A stretch of DNA of 64,000 nt from Ilyonectria destructans (GCA_020740775.1 JAHEWK010000016.1:1116001-1180000), one strand, 5' to 3'. Shown: positions 12,101 to 25,820, numbered from the stretch's first letter. The notes: generated by a model from the sequence alone, not told the origin. A program made the numbers and translations.

Positions 12101-13062
12101 CAATTGTGATTTCTAGGCTAATGTCTTTCAAGTTTATGCTTCTAGTTTAGTCTCCATTGTCTGTTACCCGGGTTGACGCCACCGCCAAGCCATCATCCAT
12201 TCTGGTCTTAAGCGAAGCCGCGCACAGTTCGAAATGAGCCCCAACCATCACCAGCTTCGCAAGACCGTCGAGCCTGAACGAATGCCCCGACAACTACTAA
12301 AACATGATTTATTCATCAGCCAAATAACGTGAAAAGGCATTGTACAGCGCCGATAGACATGGCTCAGGGCATGCCTCCAAGGAAATTGAGGTCGGACCCT
12401 TGAAATTTGCAGGCGTCCCATTCCTCGCTAAGTCATTGATCCAACCGCAATTGTCTTAGACATCAGAGAAAAGCGAATCAGATCTGGTTCACATATGCAG
12501 TCGAGCCAAGAAAAACGGAATTGAGGAATCTTATTCAGAAAACAAAGTCGCCAACGCCCACAACACCTCGTGCGCATAGCCAAATCGACTGGCACTTTAT
12601 AGTACAAAACCCCTTTTCCTTGGCAGAAGCCCGACTGGTCGTTTCCCTGCCGATCTGCATTGCTGAAAAATCAGAAAACAAGAAATCTAGTTATAATCGC
12701 GTAGTTCTTATGTTACCCTCGAAACGAATGTCCAATGCCAAGCGACAGACCGACCGGTTCGAGGGCAGCATGACGCTTGCTTCCACAGCCTCCAGCAAGA
12801 ACATTATCCTTGTTCCTTCGATAATCGCTCACGCCCTCCATAAATGTTAGAGCGACACACGATGCATCATACCACTCCAGCGTCGGTCAGCTTTGACCAC
12901 CCCCTAAGCGGAGATTTTCCCCCCAGCTGGATCCCATTGCGTGTCTTGTATTTTTTTCTCCACTGGCCATCGCGCCAGTCGATGATCCACACCCTTGTCT
13001 TGTTTCCCGGGAGAACGCGCGTGTCATGGTGTGGATACGTCACACGCTGCCCCGCGGCGAAA
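9171..13062. other. gene-free stretch, 3.9 kb
   Basis: A frame at 9163-9495 (110 aa) and a Thr/Arg-rich one at 10828-11478 (216 aa) are open, but neither has recognisable domains or splice support, so they are not called. Three tandem 14-bp units related to CCCGTATTCTGAAT lie at 10503-10544. The last ~200 bp would carry the 3' UTR of the minus-strand sulfotransferase-like gene. Confidence 0.45.
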
Positions 13063-13973
13063 TTAAATGAAGCCAAACAGGCTGGAGACAGCGTAGGCCG
13101 TAAGGATGGTGATGATCAAGGTGAGGACGTAGCGGAGAGCGACGTTGTACATCTGGTTGCGGTTGCGGCGGCGCGAGCGGCTCACGAAGTCGGAGTTGTC
13201 GTTGACGTTGGGGAACGAGCAGCCCTTGGGGACGGCATCGCCAAGGAAGTTACACAGGGGCTCCCAGCCGTCCTGGACGCGGTACTCGAGCAGGTTGTCC
13301 TTGGGGACGAGCTCGCGGATCTCGGCGTAGTGGCGCTTGAAGACGTCCTTGCCGCGGTTGGGGAAGTCGCCCTCGAAGAAGGTGTCGAAGAACTTCCTGA
13401 GCATGGGGTAGTACATGCCAGCGGCCCAGTCGAAGTTGGAGAGCCAGCGCAGCTCGTGGTCGGTGACGCGCCAGTAGACGGTCTTCATGGTGGAGGCGTG
13501 CCACGAGTCGACGTCGCGGTTGGTGAGGACGACCTTGGCTTCGGGGTAGGCCTCGATGAGCTCCTTGGCGAAGGCAATGGCGGGCCAGTCACAGACGGCC
13601 TGGGAGCCTCCGAGGAGCTGGTCCCAGTCCTCGCGGGTAAAGGGCTTGCCCTTCTTGTCGTACTTGGCGGTCAGGGCGTCCATCCACATGAGGGCATCGG
13701 GGGGGTTCTCGATGGAGCAGTTCATCATGTGGTAGGTGTCGACGTAGCCGAGCTGCTTCATAGCGGCTCGCATGGCTAGAGAATTGAGGTCAGTTGGGGC
13801 TCCCAGAGGGCGCTATTCGCAGTAGAGCACATACAAGCAGTGCCGGTTCGGCCCACGCCCAGGATGAGGACCTTCATGGGCACGGAGCGGGTGCAGTTGC
13901 GGCGGTTGATGTCGGTGTCGGCAGTGAAGACATCGGTCTTGGGCCGGGGCTTGTAGGTGGCGGAGTAGGCCAT
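13063..13973 (-). CDS. sulfotransferase-like P-loop protein with C-terminal membrane anchor
   Basis: Model complement(join(13063..13775, 13835..13973)), 283 aa. The 59-nt intron (GTATGT, branch CTGAC, CTAG) interrupts the P-loop codon; splicing gives LGVGRTGTAS (residues 38-47), the PAPS-binding loop of the fungal Sulfotransferase_4-type family. Other family marks are MRAAMKQLGY straight after the loop, VCDWPAIAFAKELIEAYPEA, VVLTNRDVDSWHASTMKTVY (the PSB/3'-phosphate loop region) and DGWEPLCNFLGDAVP near the end. Residues ~258-281 (VALRYVLTLIITILTAYAV...) form one hydrophobic segment, so a tail anchor in an internal membrane is likely. A sulfo-group transfer activity is inferred from the fold; many fungal members are uncharacterised. 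Confidence 0.9.
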
Positions 13974-16900
13974 TGTGAAGGTATCGACGTGCGAGGGAAG
14001 ACGGCGGTGGTGTTGTTGCGAAGAGGGACTGGAGGGGTATCAAGAGCAAGCAGGAACCACGCAGGAAAAGGGTAAGACGATGAGGATGTGGAGCGAGAGA
14101 CAGACGCGAGAAGCTGATAGAGAGAGAGGGCCAAGAGAAGACTTGAGGGAGATGTAGAGGCAGGTATATGAATAAAAAGGGTCGAGACGGACGTCATGCT
14201 AGTCTGCTCAGCACCGTACGTACCAGAGTACTGTACGCGTCCCAGTCCCAGTCTCTAGCAACCCCCCGGGCGACAGAGACCCGGCGACAGAGGCGGGAGC
14301 CTCGTCAGCGATCCGGACGTCGTCAGAGACTAGTGTCCATAATTTACATTGCAGCACTTTACCTGGTCTCTCCCGCTCAGCGTCCACCCCGGCCCCGTTC
14401 CCCTGGGCTAAGCTTTTCTCTTGGCTTTTTCTCGCAGCGTGCACCGCGTAGCTTCTGGCGATGTGCGCAGAAAGGGCGTTCGCGCCAGGGGTCAAACTTG
14501 TTCCCCCACCACGCAGCGCTAGAGGCACGCCCCGTCCCCCTGGACCCTGGCCCTTTAGCCCCATCCCAGCAGCCGGTTCCCCCTGGCGGGTATCTGGCTT
14601 CCCACTGGCCGACAGGGTGGCGCCGCGCTGTAACCCCCCGGCCGGTCCAGTCGTCACGCCTGGCCCCAGCGCTCGGCCGTGATACGTACTGCGCACGCAG
14701 ACGGCATACGCAGGCCACTTTGCGCCGCGGCGTCATGGCAAATCTCCAACATTCCAGCTCCATGTTGGCTTTGATACATGTGCAAGCGATGCGGTTGGGA
14801 CACCCGAGTATGAGGGAGGCCTCGACAGCTGCCCGGCCGAGGCGAACTCAAAGGAAAATCGGACCTGCATGAGGTAGGATTGTCTAGAGCCCACAGGCAC
14901 GCTGTAACCCGGGTTCCAGTTTGACATGCGGCGCTTTCTCCCCCGCGTATGAACTAGAGGGTCGTGCTATTATTGCCGTCCGTTATTCCTGTAGTGTCCG
15001 CCCAACCCCAAACTGTCGTAGCCACGCCATTCAACATGATCTACGTTGGCCCCAAGAGCGCTGGCCTTGGCAAGCTTGGCTGAACTTGGTTGAGGACGTT
15101 GAATTCTCCCGAGTCCCACTAGGCCTGTCAGCTTCCCCAAGCCGCCTGCTTGTCTCGAGCTTCTCATGGATGCTCCGTCTGTGAATGTCCCGACAAGGGG
15201 GACCCATCCTCTAGAATGGGTACGACTGGTCTCAAAGATAATTAGCTGAAAAACACACCATGCACCGGCCTCGGTCCCCTTTCTCACATCACAATCACAG
15301 ATAAACTACCCAACTCTACATTTACAGTAAAAGCACATCCACATCCACGCGCACCAACCTTCTATTCATGTTCCATGCAGCGCGCGAAGTACCTGCCCCG
15401 TTGGGTCCGTCCAAATCTCCACCCGCAGGCTGACGCGGCCCCGGCACGAGATCGCCGTCAACCCGTCACGGATATCGTGGTCGGACTCCTTTTTAGCCTG
15501 GCCGCGGTTGTAGCTGCTTCTGCCCTAGGTGTCTCGCGTGGTGGCCCAGCCGCACTGCGTTTTTCGATGCGCCGCGGTTCTCGTTCCGTCTGTGCTTTTT
15601 ATTTACTTCTTCTTGGTGTGTGGGTGAGTGTCTGGCTTTCGTCCACAATCGTCGTCATGTCGTTGAATGGATCTAAATTATACGTTGTATCATATACGTA
15701 CGCACCCTCTACTTTTGGGTTTGGCATGTCAGTCAGCAACGGCTTATCTGAGACGTGCTAGAAAATAACCAAATCAACAACCATAACAGCCCCAATAATA
15801 ACAATAAGCAGCTCATGCAGGTAGCAGTATAGTGCGGCCACGTCCAATGTCTCTCAGCCACCGCCTTTCCCGTGCGCAAACGTCCGGCACCGATATCCAT
15901 GCGGATGTCGGTCTCCCGGACCATCGGCCCCTGACTCCACACATTCCAGAGCCAAGACCGACGATCCTGTCACTTCCCCATATTAATCCATCCACAACCC
16001 GCCGTCATGCTCCAAGGATCCAAGGATCCCAGGGTGCATCGTGCCGGGGCAGGCTAGGCCATGCACGAATCCTAGCTTCTCCAACTCCCGATTCCTCCTC
16101 TTGGTCCCTGGTTCATCTCTCCGTCGCCAGGGTCGTATTGCACATGTATCAACCACGTTTGGCCTTCCTTTGCTCCCGATCTCGAGATGGAATCCTCTGA
16201 TCATCCGTGTGTGCGTTTGATGAATGGCCAGAGAGTATTCATCCACCACTCAGGGGAAATAACAATCGTCCTGATCCTTGGTGAATCCAGCCGAGATGCC
16301 CATCTAAATCAACTTACGACAGCCCGACAACCCGCTCATTGGAAGTCAGGCCAGATGGAGCGCCTCTAGCCTTTACTTACGTACACATGCACGAATTGGG
16401 ACTTTGGTCCAGATGAGCCGTGGACCAAGCCTATCCGGGGCTGAGCTTCACTTGTTTGCTTCTGCATGGTGATTGTCTTAGAGGAACATTGCACAGCATT
16501 CATCTCCCAGTTGTCCTACGCTTTCCTGTGGGTTTTTTGTGCGTGTTAACAATGGACAATCGGAGTCGGAGAGAGTGTCCCGCGTCTGACAAGCCAAATT
16601 TTCGCTCACCTTGCCCTTTTTCAATGTTACAGGAGAGTACAGTACCTGGACATCATGACCAGGGCTCTCTACAACATTGGACCTGCAGATCACGCCCCAT
16701 CATTTGTGATGCTGATGGGCGTTGAGGTGGCGCCCCCTGAGTAATCCCAGTGCCTTTCATCACCCCTCCAATGCGTTATTAGTGCGAATATCTCGCTGGT
16801 CAATGGGCTTTTGATCTTCAGGAGTCGTGGTGTGCATTGGGCGTTAACATTATCCAATCCGACTGAAGAGGCGCCGAAGGATGAATGACATGCAACACTA

Positions 16901-19900
16901 GGTACGTTGTAGTCAATCATTCGCCGCGTAAATGGCCGAGGGTCACAATAATGCTCGGACAACAACCAGCATCAGGGAACTAGATGGCTGATAGAATCTT
17001 TGCGGCTGACCTTCCTCCACGGTTGGCGTTGGCGTTGAAGGATAGGCCTCCCACGGGCCGATGTGTGCAGTTGATCCCAGCATGGCGACAGTCCCATTCT
17101 CAACGACTTCCGAAATTGAGATTGCGCTGGACGCTGACCGGGAATACGCAACTGGGTGTGTACGCGTATGCCTTAAGCGTGCGTCAGCTCAGCCTTACGC
17201 ACGTCCTGTTTCCGACCCAACAGTGGCTAGTTTTGCGTCCGCGATGTCGGGGTGTGCAGGCTCGAAAGGGACGAGGCGCAGTACATAACTTAGGTGGCGG
17301 CTCCGTGCAATCAATGGAACGAGCGGTGGCTGAGGAGGATCTGACGTCTCTCTACTCCGTATCTAGGGCAGATGGATGGATCGAAAGTGGCAGGACGATG
17401 AACCATTCGGCACTTGGGAATGGTGAGACGGGGTTGAACGCATGAAGCGGAAGGGCGTTGGAGATGGCGCGTGGCTGATCATCTCGAGACGAGTCCGTAC
17501 TACGCGGCTAATTACAATGCAGCCCGATGCTACTATGTACTTGCTCGTGACAGCGGGAGGTTTGGCTCGTCGGTGAACTCATCTGCACCTGATGTCTCGG
17601 CTGGTCGCCCACGAGACAGTTCGGGCGGTCGCCCGAACAGGATAGGTTTAGATGATCAAGATAAAATGAGTGATGATGCAGTACACGCAGGAATTGATAT
17701 TGGCTGCACACCACAACGAGATCGGTGGTCGGCGTTCATCGTTCCGATAGTTGAAGGTGGGTGTCGCGTTCCATCCTGCGCCGCAACGATGGACAGGGGA
17801 AGGGATCTAGCGTTTGGGGGCGGATAACCATGGCCCAAAGGAGCGGCGATGATTTTCTCGACTGCCACACCAAACGCGACGACTGTGGATATTCCATCTC
17901 GTCGTGGCGGATGTCGGCGGTGGGGGAAGCGGTTTTGCGTCAACAGCCGTGAATGACGACGCCGACCGCAGCCGGTCCCTGGACGGGAAACACGCACAAC
18001 CAATGGACCCTCAATTCGCATTGGCGGCTGTGGCCTTTTGCGCGTCAGACGCTTAACGTCCAATCCATTCCAGCACTTTGCGCCGTGTATTGAATGTTGC
18101 GGGACGGGAAGCCCAGATGTCACGGATGTCAGTGTGTGAGCCAGCCGTTGGCATGGATTATAGAGTTGCAGAGGAGACGGAGGCGCGACGCCATGGTTCT
18201 CTTAGTACGGTTGTGCTTCCGTACTGTATTGGATTTTATTGGCCTTTATTGAATTGTTGCGTGGCCTTTCTTTGTTGCACGCCTTGCCGAAGCCATGCCA
18301 CGGATGCGGCCGGTGCCGGACTGCCCCGTAGCAAGTTGGTTTCCTTCGAACGCCGCTGACAGTGCCTGTCGAACCAAAGTCCCGATACTTTGCTCAAAGT
18401 CCAAGTCCTGGGGAATAACTGAAAATTCAAGCTTACTGCAGTCTATGCTGCTATGTAGCATGCAATTCCCTTTCTCACTGCTAGTGTCCAGCCGTGCTCC
18501 TCTAAGATGCGTGGCTTGCCCTGAGGCGTCTGCGGAAGTCGCTGATACTGTGGCGGCGCTGGCGGCACTCGCTTCGTCCACCCTGCTGCGGCTTGGTGAG
18601 CGGTGCCTGGGTGGTGTGGCCCGGGGGCGGCTTAGTGGGCCAGTAACGCCTGTGCTCCAGGGCGCACCCCGACGCTAGGGCCCTCCACTCCTACGCACAG
18701 CACAGGTCAGCGCATGTCAGCCCCCCCAGCCGCCCTGTTACCCCCAGCGCCAATTCCTCAGTGGGTGTGTAGGGCCTCGATTAAATCGGTTCCTGGGGGG
18801 TGGTCAGGCTCCGGATCAGGGCTTGCCTCCTTCTGGAAGCTGGCTGTCCCAAGGGCGAAGCACGGGAGTTTTCCATGATTTGGGTCTTTGAGATTCTTCA
18901 GATGCAGGGGGAGCTTAGATCGACGCGTGAATCGACCTCTCGTGGAGTGTGCAATTGAGCAACAGCGTGTTGGAGCAGAGCCCCGGAGTAAGAAGCGTGG
19001 CGTTCCAGACTCATCTCCCGCAAGTACACGCAAATCCGAGATGAAAGAAAAGAAGAAGAAGAAGAAAACACGTTGTACTGTGATGTGCTCCTGTGACGTC
19101 GCAACGGGCCATCGGGGCTTGTTTGTATTACATGGGCCGTCGCCCACTCTTCAGTCCCAGCATCCGACTTTGAATCTCGCAGTGGAGCAGAAAACCGGGG
19201 GTTCTAAAAGGGGGGCGTGTCTCCAAGACATTGCGCCAGGAACAAATCATCCCAGTGAGGAGCGGATACTGTACTGCATCGTTGGCCTCTTCCTCGAGGG
19301 TTCTCGTCAACAATCACTTCCTATTCTCGGGGGGTGTGCCTCAATCCACCAAAGCCCAGGAACTGCTGTCAGTGGCATGCAGGCAAGCGAGCCGCTGGAA
19401 ACCCATCCCCCAATCCCCGACGATGGTATACGCTGGATTGGCCATTTTGGGCGGCTACTGCTGTGTGCCAAGGCAGTCCCCCTGTCCATTTTGCCTCTGT
19501 GTCTTTTTTTCTCTTGGTCTGGTCTCACGCGTACTCCTGGACGTCGGACTGGTTAGTGCGCAGGCGACCTAGGCTTGAAAAGTGGGCTTTTGTAGTGTTC
19601 TGGCCTTTGTTTTTTGCTTATTTTCTCGGTCTTTTGGGAATGGCCAAAGGGGCCAAATGTTACTTTGACTGAGCTGAGTGGTGGGCAAGCAAGGGAATCC
19701 TCATTTCTCTGCCGTTGTTTAGCTTGCGTGGACTGAGGCGAGTTTGTTGCGAACCTGCACATCCACGTCTAAAACCCACATTCGCAATCCACATCCCACA
19801 CGCATCCACACCCATGTGAGCTTCAACTGGGCCCCCGTCCATCAATCCACGCCACGCCATGCCCCCATGTCCCCCATGCCATTTCAAGGTCAGTCTTGTC

Positions 19901-20707
19901 CTGTCCGCTGGACGTCGTGCATGGCCTATCTTCAGGCGGATGGAGACGCACGCAAGGGTTCCTCCCATCGTCCAGCTGCATGAAACTGCTCTGACGCGCT
20001 CCGGCTTTCGCTCGCCGGCCCTCTCTCTGTCCACCGGAACTTGTTCGTCGTCGTCGTCGTCATCCCTCTACTTACTTCTCCTCCTTCCTCCGCGCGTTCC
20101 CCTTGTGTCTTTTTCGCTGTCGCCGGCTTCGTGGAGATTGTCCGCGTATACCACACGCACGATTCCACTCGCTCCCACGCGGCTAATTCTTTTTTGGGCA
20201 CTGGCGGTTTCACTCTCCTTCTCCTTCACCTTCTGTTCCTCGCATTCCTGCGCCGTCCATTATCTGTTATCCTAAGATCCGCGGATCGCTTCCCCAGGTC
20301 TACCAACACACGTCGTACATACCTACCAGCGGCTCACTCGTTTTGCCTGCCTTACGTTGGGTTGCGCGGCCATATCATTCCCATTCCGATCCCCAGTCAT
20401 TCGCTCGTCTGCTGTCGCATCATCTCTCGCCAACGCTGCTTGTCGGTTTCCTACCTTGCCTCCTACCTTGCCCCCGGCACCTCCATTCCCTTCCTGGCCG
20501 TCCCCAGTCTTTTGCCGCAAGATATCCATCCCACTCTTCCTCGTTCCCCTCCTTGCATTGGACCCATCCGGCTTCGGTGGTTGAGTACGCGTAGTCGCTG
20601 CCGGCTCAGCCAGTGTGCAACACCCCGCCGTTCGTCATCCCTTCCGCCTTCCCTTCTCGGGTGTGTTATTTATTATCTCGCTCTGCCTCGAGCTTCCTTG
20701 ATCCACC
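13974..20707. other. gene-free stretch, 6.7 kb
   Basis: This is the longest space in the window. Many frames are open for 60-280 codons, but they are GC-driven, overlap one another on both strands and show no domains. One possible small membrane protein (15375-15761, two hydrophobic segments, 128 aa) is not strong enough to call. The pyrimidine-rich 20.0-20.7 kb portion, including (CGT)n at 20045-20060, looks like the promoter and long 5' leader of the transporter that starts at 20708. Confidence 0.45.
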
Positions 20708-22782
20708 ATGCCTGTCCGGCCTTCCAACAGCGAAGCCGTGTCAGTCCCCCTGGACCCCCGAGGTCACCGGCGCCGAAAATCCCGGAATGTTTTGAGCATC
20801 TCCGAGGGCTATCCCACAGACCCCACCAACAGCATCGCCATGGAAAACTTGGAGGAAAAGGACTTGGACGTCGAGTCTAGGGTTCGCGATGGCTTCATTG
20901 ACGAGCCCCAACCCGCCCCCGTGCAAAAGGGCCCTGTCAGCTGGATGTCGCTGCCCCGGAAAGACCAGCTGCTCGTGTTATTCATCGGACGTCTCGCCGA
21001 CTTCCTCCAGGTCGCTTCATTACAGGCCTACGTTTTCTACCAGCTCAAGCATATGAACAGTGACCTGTCTGATTCCCGCATCTCAGAACGTGCTGGCCTC
21101 TTGCAAGGTTGCTTCACCGGTGCCCAGGTATGCACTGCTATCCTGTGGGGCAACATTGCCGATGCCAGCTGGTGTGGTCGTAAGTGGGCGTTGATTATCG
21201 GTCTCGGAGGCACGGCGCTCTCTTGTGTAGGATATGGGTTCTCGACCACTTTCTTCTGGGCCGCGTTTTGGAGAGTGTTTGGAGGTGCCATCAACGGCAC
21301 TGTTGGTATTATGTAAGTGATGAATATTTCTTTGATTGACAAAGGATGTGAAGCGGCGGACGAATTGATTGAATGGGAGGAGAGAGAGTTGGAGGATGTT
21401 AGGAAACATTTTGCACGTTGTCCACGATACTAACAAGTAATCAGTCGAACTATGATTTCAGAAATCACTGTCGAGAAGCGGTTTCAATCTCGAGCCTTCT
21501 TGCTTCTGCCCCTGAGCTTCAACGCTGCCAGCATGCTCGGCCCAAGTTCGTTATCCTCTCATCACCTCTCCCATTCAGATTGCTAACCTTTGGACTACAG
21601 TCATGGGCGGTCTCCTGGCTGATCCTACTACAACTCTCCCCAACTACTTCAGCGAGGACGCCGTCTTCGGGTTCCAGTGGATCCGTGACTATCCCTTTGC
21701 TCTGCCCAGCATCCTTAACGCCGTCTTCCTCGGCTTCTCTACCCTCATCACCTTCCTATTCCTTGAAGAGGTATGCTCTCTCATGTCCCGGCCTAGCGAG
21801 TGTCGCAAACTAACATCTTGTCTAGACTTCCAAGGATCGACGAAACAAATACGATCCCGGTCTCCATCTCGGCTACCGCCTGAGGCGCAGCGTCGCTGGT
21901 CTCATGGGCCCCAAGTTCATGGGCGGCTACGCCCAAGTCCCGCTCTGGGAGCAGGGCGAAACCGCCACCGAAAAGGCCGCGGCCGCCGCAGCAGCAGCAA
22001 AGTCGGCCAAGAAGATCGGCCGTCTACCCTTCTCCCGCATCTGGACCCGCAACGTCATCTTCACGCTCATCAACAGCGCCTTTTACGACTTCCAGCTCGG
22101 TGCCTTTACCAACATCTGGTCGCTCTTCCTCTCCACGCCGCGTTACGGAACGCCCAGCACCACTGGGGGAACCGAAAAGGTGTATTCTCGATCTCTTCCC
22201 TTGCTCTTTACCGGAGGTCTGGGTATGCCGGCCTCGACTGTTGGCGTGGCGAGCTCGTTTCTTGGTCTCTTGGGCATGATCCTCCAGTTCACCCTCTATC
22301 CCCCGGTCCAGGCCCGTCTCGGCACAATGCGCTCTTTCAGATGGTTCCTCATCCTATTCCCCGTCGCGTACTTCATCGGTCCTTATCTCTCTATTCTGCC
22401 CTCCTCCACACAAGCTCCGGAGGCGGCATCCGGATCCTGGATCTGGGCCGGCATCATCCTTATCCTACTACTACAGGTCATGGCCCGTACCTTTACACTA
22501 CCAGCCACCATTATCCTGCTCAACAACTGCAGCCCGCACCCAAGTGTGCTCGGCACGATCCACGGCCTGGGCCAGAGCGTGTCAGCCGCGTTCCGAACCG
22601 TCGGTCCCGTTGTGGGCGGCTGGTGGTACGGATACGGCCTTGATATTGGAATGGTGGCCTGGGGATGGTGGGGAGTTGCTGCTGTTGCAGTGCTGGGATG
22701 CAGTACGGCCTTGCTGATGCACGAGGGTAATGGACATGAGATTTACCTCGAGGGAGAGCGGGAAGAGATGGATGATCAATGA
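20708..22782 (+). CDS. MFS transporter, YCR023C/ZIF1-like DHA1 group
   Basis: Model join(20708..21312, 21445..21545, 21601..21770, 21826..22782), 610 aa, all phases matching. Introns are 132, 55, 55 nt; the first has GTAAGT and ACTAAC, the second has the weak donor GTTCGT. A ~75-residue soluble N-terminus precedes a typical MFS fold: QLLVLFIGRLADFLQVASLQ (TM1), a loop-2-like GNIADASWCGRKWALIIGLG motif, FWRVFGGAINGTVGIMRTMISEI (TM4-5, the R-T-M-I-S-E signature of this subgroup), an Ala/Lys-rich central loop around residues 315-325, and the C-terminal half ending in an acidic cytoplasmic tail. Length and layout resemble yeast YCR023C and plant ZIF-type vacuolar carriers. The substrate cannot be told from sequence. 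Confidence 0.92.
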
Positions 22783-23187
22783 CACGGCTAAATCATATTC
22801 CCTTGAGTAGGGCGCAAAATACCCACGCATGATACGATACATCAATAGAAATTCCTTTTTGTTCATTTCTATGTGTCTTGAAAGTGCAATCAAAGTCAAA
22901 TTGAGGCTAGGTATAAACTGAATGTTAATATCAAAATAGCCATGCTGGTAATGTAGAACGTCTATCATGATGCCGTAAGGAAATCCATCAAGCCCGAAAC
23001 GCATCAACTGTGAAGAGGGGGCTCCTACTCCACGTAGGTTCCCTCTATCATCCAAACTCAACAACCGTAATGTGACGACGAAATGCTTTCTAAGGTGGTT
23101 TGAAAGTCAACAATCCTATTAGAAAAAGCCGCCTTCTTTCTGAACCAGTAGCAGATAATGGGCGCTCAGCGTACAAGCCACACCGAC
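22783..23187. other. intergenic region between convergent genes
   Basis: These 405 bp carry the 3' ends of the MFS gene (plus) and the TRK gene (minus). They are A/T-richer than the coding flanks and contain no gene. Confidence 0.5.
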
Positions 23188-25820
23188 CTATCGGTTACCA
23201 ATCGCGGAGACTCTAGACCGTGGTCTCTCCAGCTCCAGGGTATCACTATTATCACTCCACACAGAGTTTTCGTTGGGCAGCACAATGGCTCGATCAAGCG
23301 CATAGGGTAGGCCGCGGTGGCGGCCTCGCAGCATCATCGCACAGAGAACGAGCTTGGCAAATGTCGAGAACTGACTGCAAAGCGAGGTTGAGACAGTGGG
23401 ATACCCGAGACTGAGGCCGACATTTCCACTGAGAAAGATCAGTTAGTTATGCGAGAAAAGGAAAGACAATGAGGCGGATGGACTTACTAGGCTGATACGA
23501 CTTCGAATAAAATAGGGAAAACAGTAAAGGCCTGGGAATTATTAGAAACAAAGTAGACCCAGAGCAGCCAGGCGACATACGGGGTCATTGTTATCCATAA
23601 TGCGAGAGGACTCGGCGATGCATATTGCGAAAATGCCCACAAAGATGTACCACAAATCGAAACTCAGCTGGTTTCGTAAATGGGTCATGAGATACGATGT
23701 GCCCTTATTATCCTCCTCAACCGGCCGACTGGGCTGGTAAAGTCCCAGCGACCGCTCTTCGTACGTGTTGGACGAACGGATGGCAATGGCAATTGGGTAC
23801 GCAGAAATGTACATCATCACCAGCAAGCTCAGCTGCACGGCGGGATTCACGGCTGCCAGGTTGAAGCTTGCAGTGCCAGTGTGCCGCGAGCTGACGGACT
23901 GAAAGATGGCGGCGGCAACGCGTGGCCCCGCTGGCAGATTCGCAACGGCGGAATTGTCAAGGTCCAACACGATGATGAGCACGATGTCGACAATGTTGAG
24001 CAGAAGCAGGAGGCCCAGGAGCGCCCACGTTGGCCCGCTTGGGAAGAGCAGCGTGTAGCAGCGGCGCGGGTGGTTGAGCAGGAATGAAAGAGGCTCCTGG
24101 ATGGAAGAGCGGCTGGGCGAGAGCTTCGACATGGTCCAGATGAGGAGGCGGAGGAAGATGGGATAAAAAGTGTGGCCGGCGAGTGCGCTGAAACTCATCA
24201 TGATCATCGGGACTGGGGCGTCGTTGAAGGAGATCATGGAGTCAGGGGTCAGTGTGAAGCCCAGGTTGCTAGTCATTGTCTGTGCCGTGTAGAATGCCCT
24301 GATAGAGTGAGATGATGAACTAGTGGCCGATGCAAGGGATTTACTTACCACCAGTGTTTATTCTGGCCACATTCCTCGATGTAATCGGGATATTTGGGAT
24401 CGGCGTACTGGATCCAGCCAAGGAGGAGGATAAATCCAAATAGATGTAGTCCAAAGAAGTACGCTAACTCATTAGCAAGGTTCGTAGATAGACTACAGCC
24501 AGAACTCACAGAGAACAATCTTGAGCAACAGCTTCAAGCTCCTGTACTCAATCCCGCCCAACTCCTCGCGATCCTCCGATGTCATGTTATGAAACAGCGA
24601 GTTCCGTCCCACCGTAACCTCGCGCGACAGCTGAGGGAAATCGCCCATCGCCAGTGTCGGCTGGGAAACCAGGGACGGACGCCGCTCCTTGCGAGGGTCA
24701 GTATTGCCGAGGATGAACATGGACGAAGCCACGCCGGCAACTCGATCCATGGAGCGAGCCTCGGACAGGAGCGGCCCATCGAGACGGCGGCGGCGGAGGT
24801 TCGGGTGAGTAGCAGTGCTTGAGCTTGGGATTTCTTCGATGCGAAGGTCTATATTGGTTAGCATGAGTTGCGGTCGTTGCAGGTGTGTGTGTACCGTCTC
24901 GGCTTACACGGCCGTCCCTAAGCTCGACAATCGGTTGTCCTGGTTTCGGGTCAGTTTCTGGTGGTGTAGTCCGTTGTGGATTATGGTATTACCCTGATCG
25001 CGATCGCGCGGGCCGGGAATATACAGCGTTGCATCCCTTCTTGGATGGATATTGGTCGAAGGATCAAATGTGATGCGTGGCTCAGGCTCAAACGCTTCAT
25101 TCTTCTCGTCGCCGGGAATGGATGTTTGCTTCTCTATTGAGTCGTTGGGAATTGTCACTTGTCGCGTTTGTGTTTGATCATCTACTGATTCCCTGCGTCC
25201 TGCGAGAACACCATCAATACCGCTCGCAATGGTCGAGTGAGCACGGTCGTCCGGAGTGTCGGTGGGGGAAGACTTGATGCCCTCCTCGAGATCATCGTCC
25301 TGGCCACGACGTGACGCTCGTCGCAAATGAGGTTCTTGAGGCGCAAAAACATCAGTACTTCTGACGGATATTGGGGTGCATGAGTGGGGGCGAACCGGCT
25401 TGGATAAGGTGCTTCCGAAACCACCAGAGCCGCACTACAACAACGAGGATGTTGACGAAGCCGAGGTTGGTGAACATGGGCACAAAGTATAGAAAAAGCT
25501 GCTGGTACGTCTTGAGAAGCTTCAGATCGACCCTATTGGCCGTAGGGAATGGTTAGTTGCCAATGTTGACCCTGGCGAGTACATGCCACTCACGTATTCA
25601 GGCCCGACTCGGTCGAGGCGCTGACTCCAAAGAAGTAACTGTCGACGGCACTGATGTTGCCGTATGGGTAGAGGATGACCAGGCCCAGGAGGCCCATAAC
25701 AACGATGTACACATCTGCAGGCCAGGGTTATTCTCAGCCACATCACCACACTGAGGAGCATCGGGTTTGGACGCTGCACTTACAATGCAGGGTCACAAAG
25801 TTGGGTGAGGGGCGCCACAT
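23188..25820 (-). CDS. trk1: TRK-type potassium transporter
   Basis: Ten exons: complement(join(23188..23428, 23488..23531, 23581..24298, 24349..24463, 24510..24848, 24895..24939, 24993..25334, 25396..25532, 25594..25714, 25784..25820)), total 2139 nt, 712 aa, every phase consistent. Introns are 46-69 nt. TRK hallmarks run in order: PNFVTLHYVYIVVMGLLGLVI at the start, the first pore motif ASTESGLNTVD, KTYQQLFLYFVP...TNLGFVNILVVVVRLWWF, a long hydrophilic loop with TLYIPGPRDRDQG, LSREVTVGRNS...EDREELGGIEYRSLKLLL, YFFGLHLFGFILL, a third pore motif YTAQTMTSNLGFTLTPDSMISF, and the last pore motif SAYGNVGLSLGYP followed by MMLRGRHRGLPYALDRAIVLP. It would mediate K+ uptake at the plasma membrane. 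The start is the first ATG of the open frame, directly before the conserved PNFVTLHY; a longer N-terminus through an upstream exon is possible. Confidence 0.93.

Noticed and set aside
12844..13779. 311-aa plus-strand frame over the sulfotransferase-like gene
   Set aside because: Antisense shadow: the minus strand encodes a clear P-loop protein with a verified intron.
14168..14872. 234-aa plus-strand frame in the large gap
   Set aside because: Arg/Pro-rich, GC-driven and overlapped by several other open frames; no domain.
15375..15761. 128-aa frame with two hydrophobic stretches
   Set aside because: Could be a small membrane protein, but no homology or transcript signal can be seen; left uncalled.
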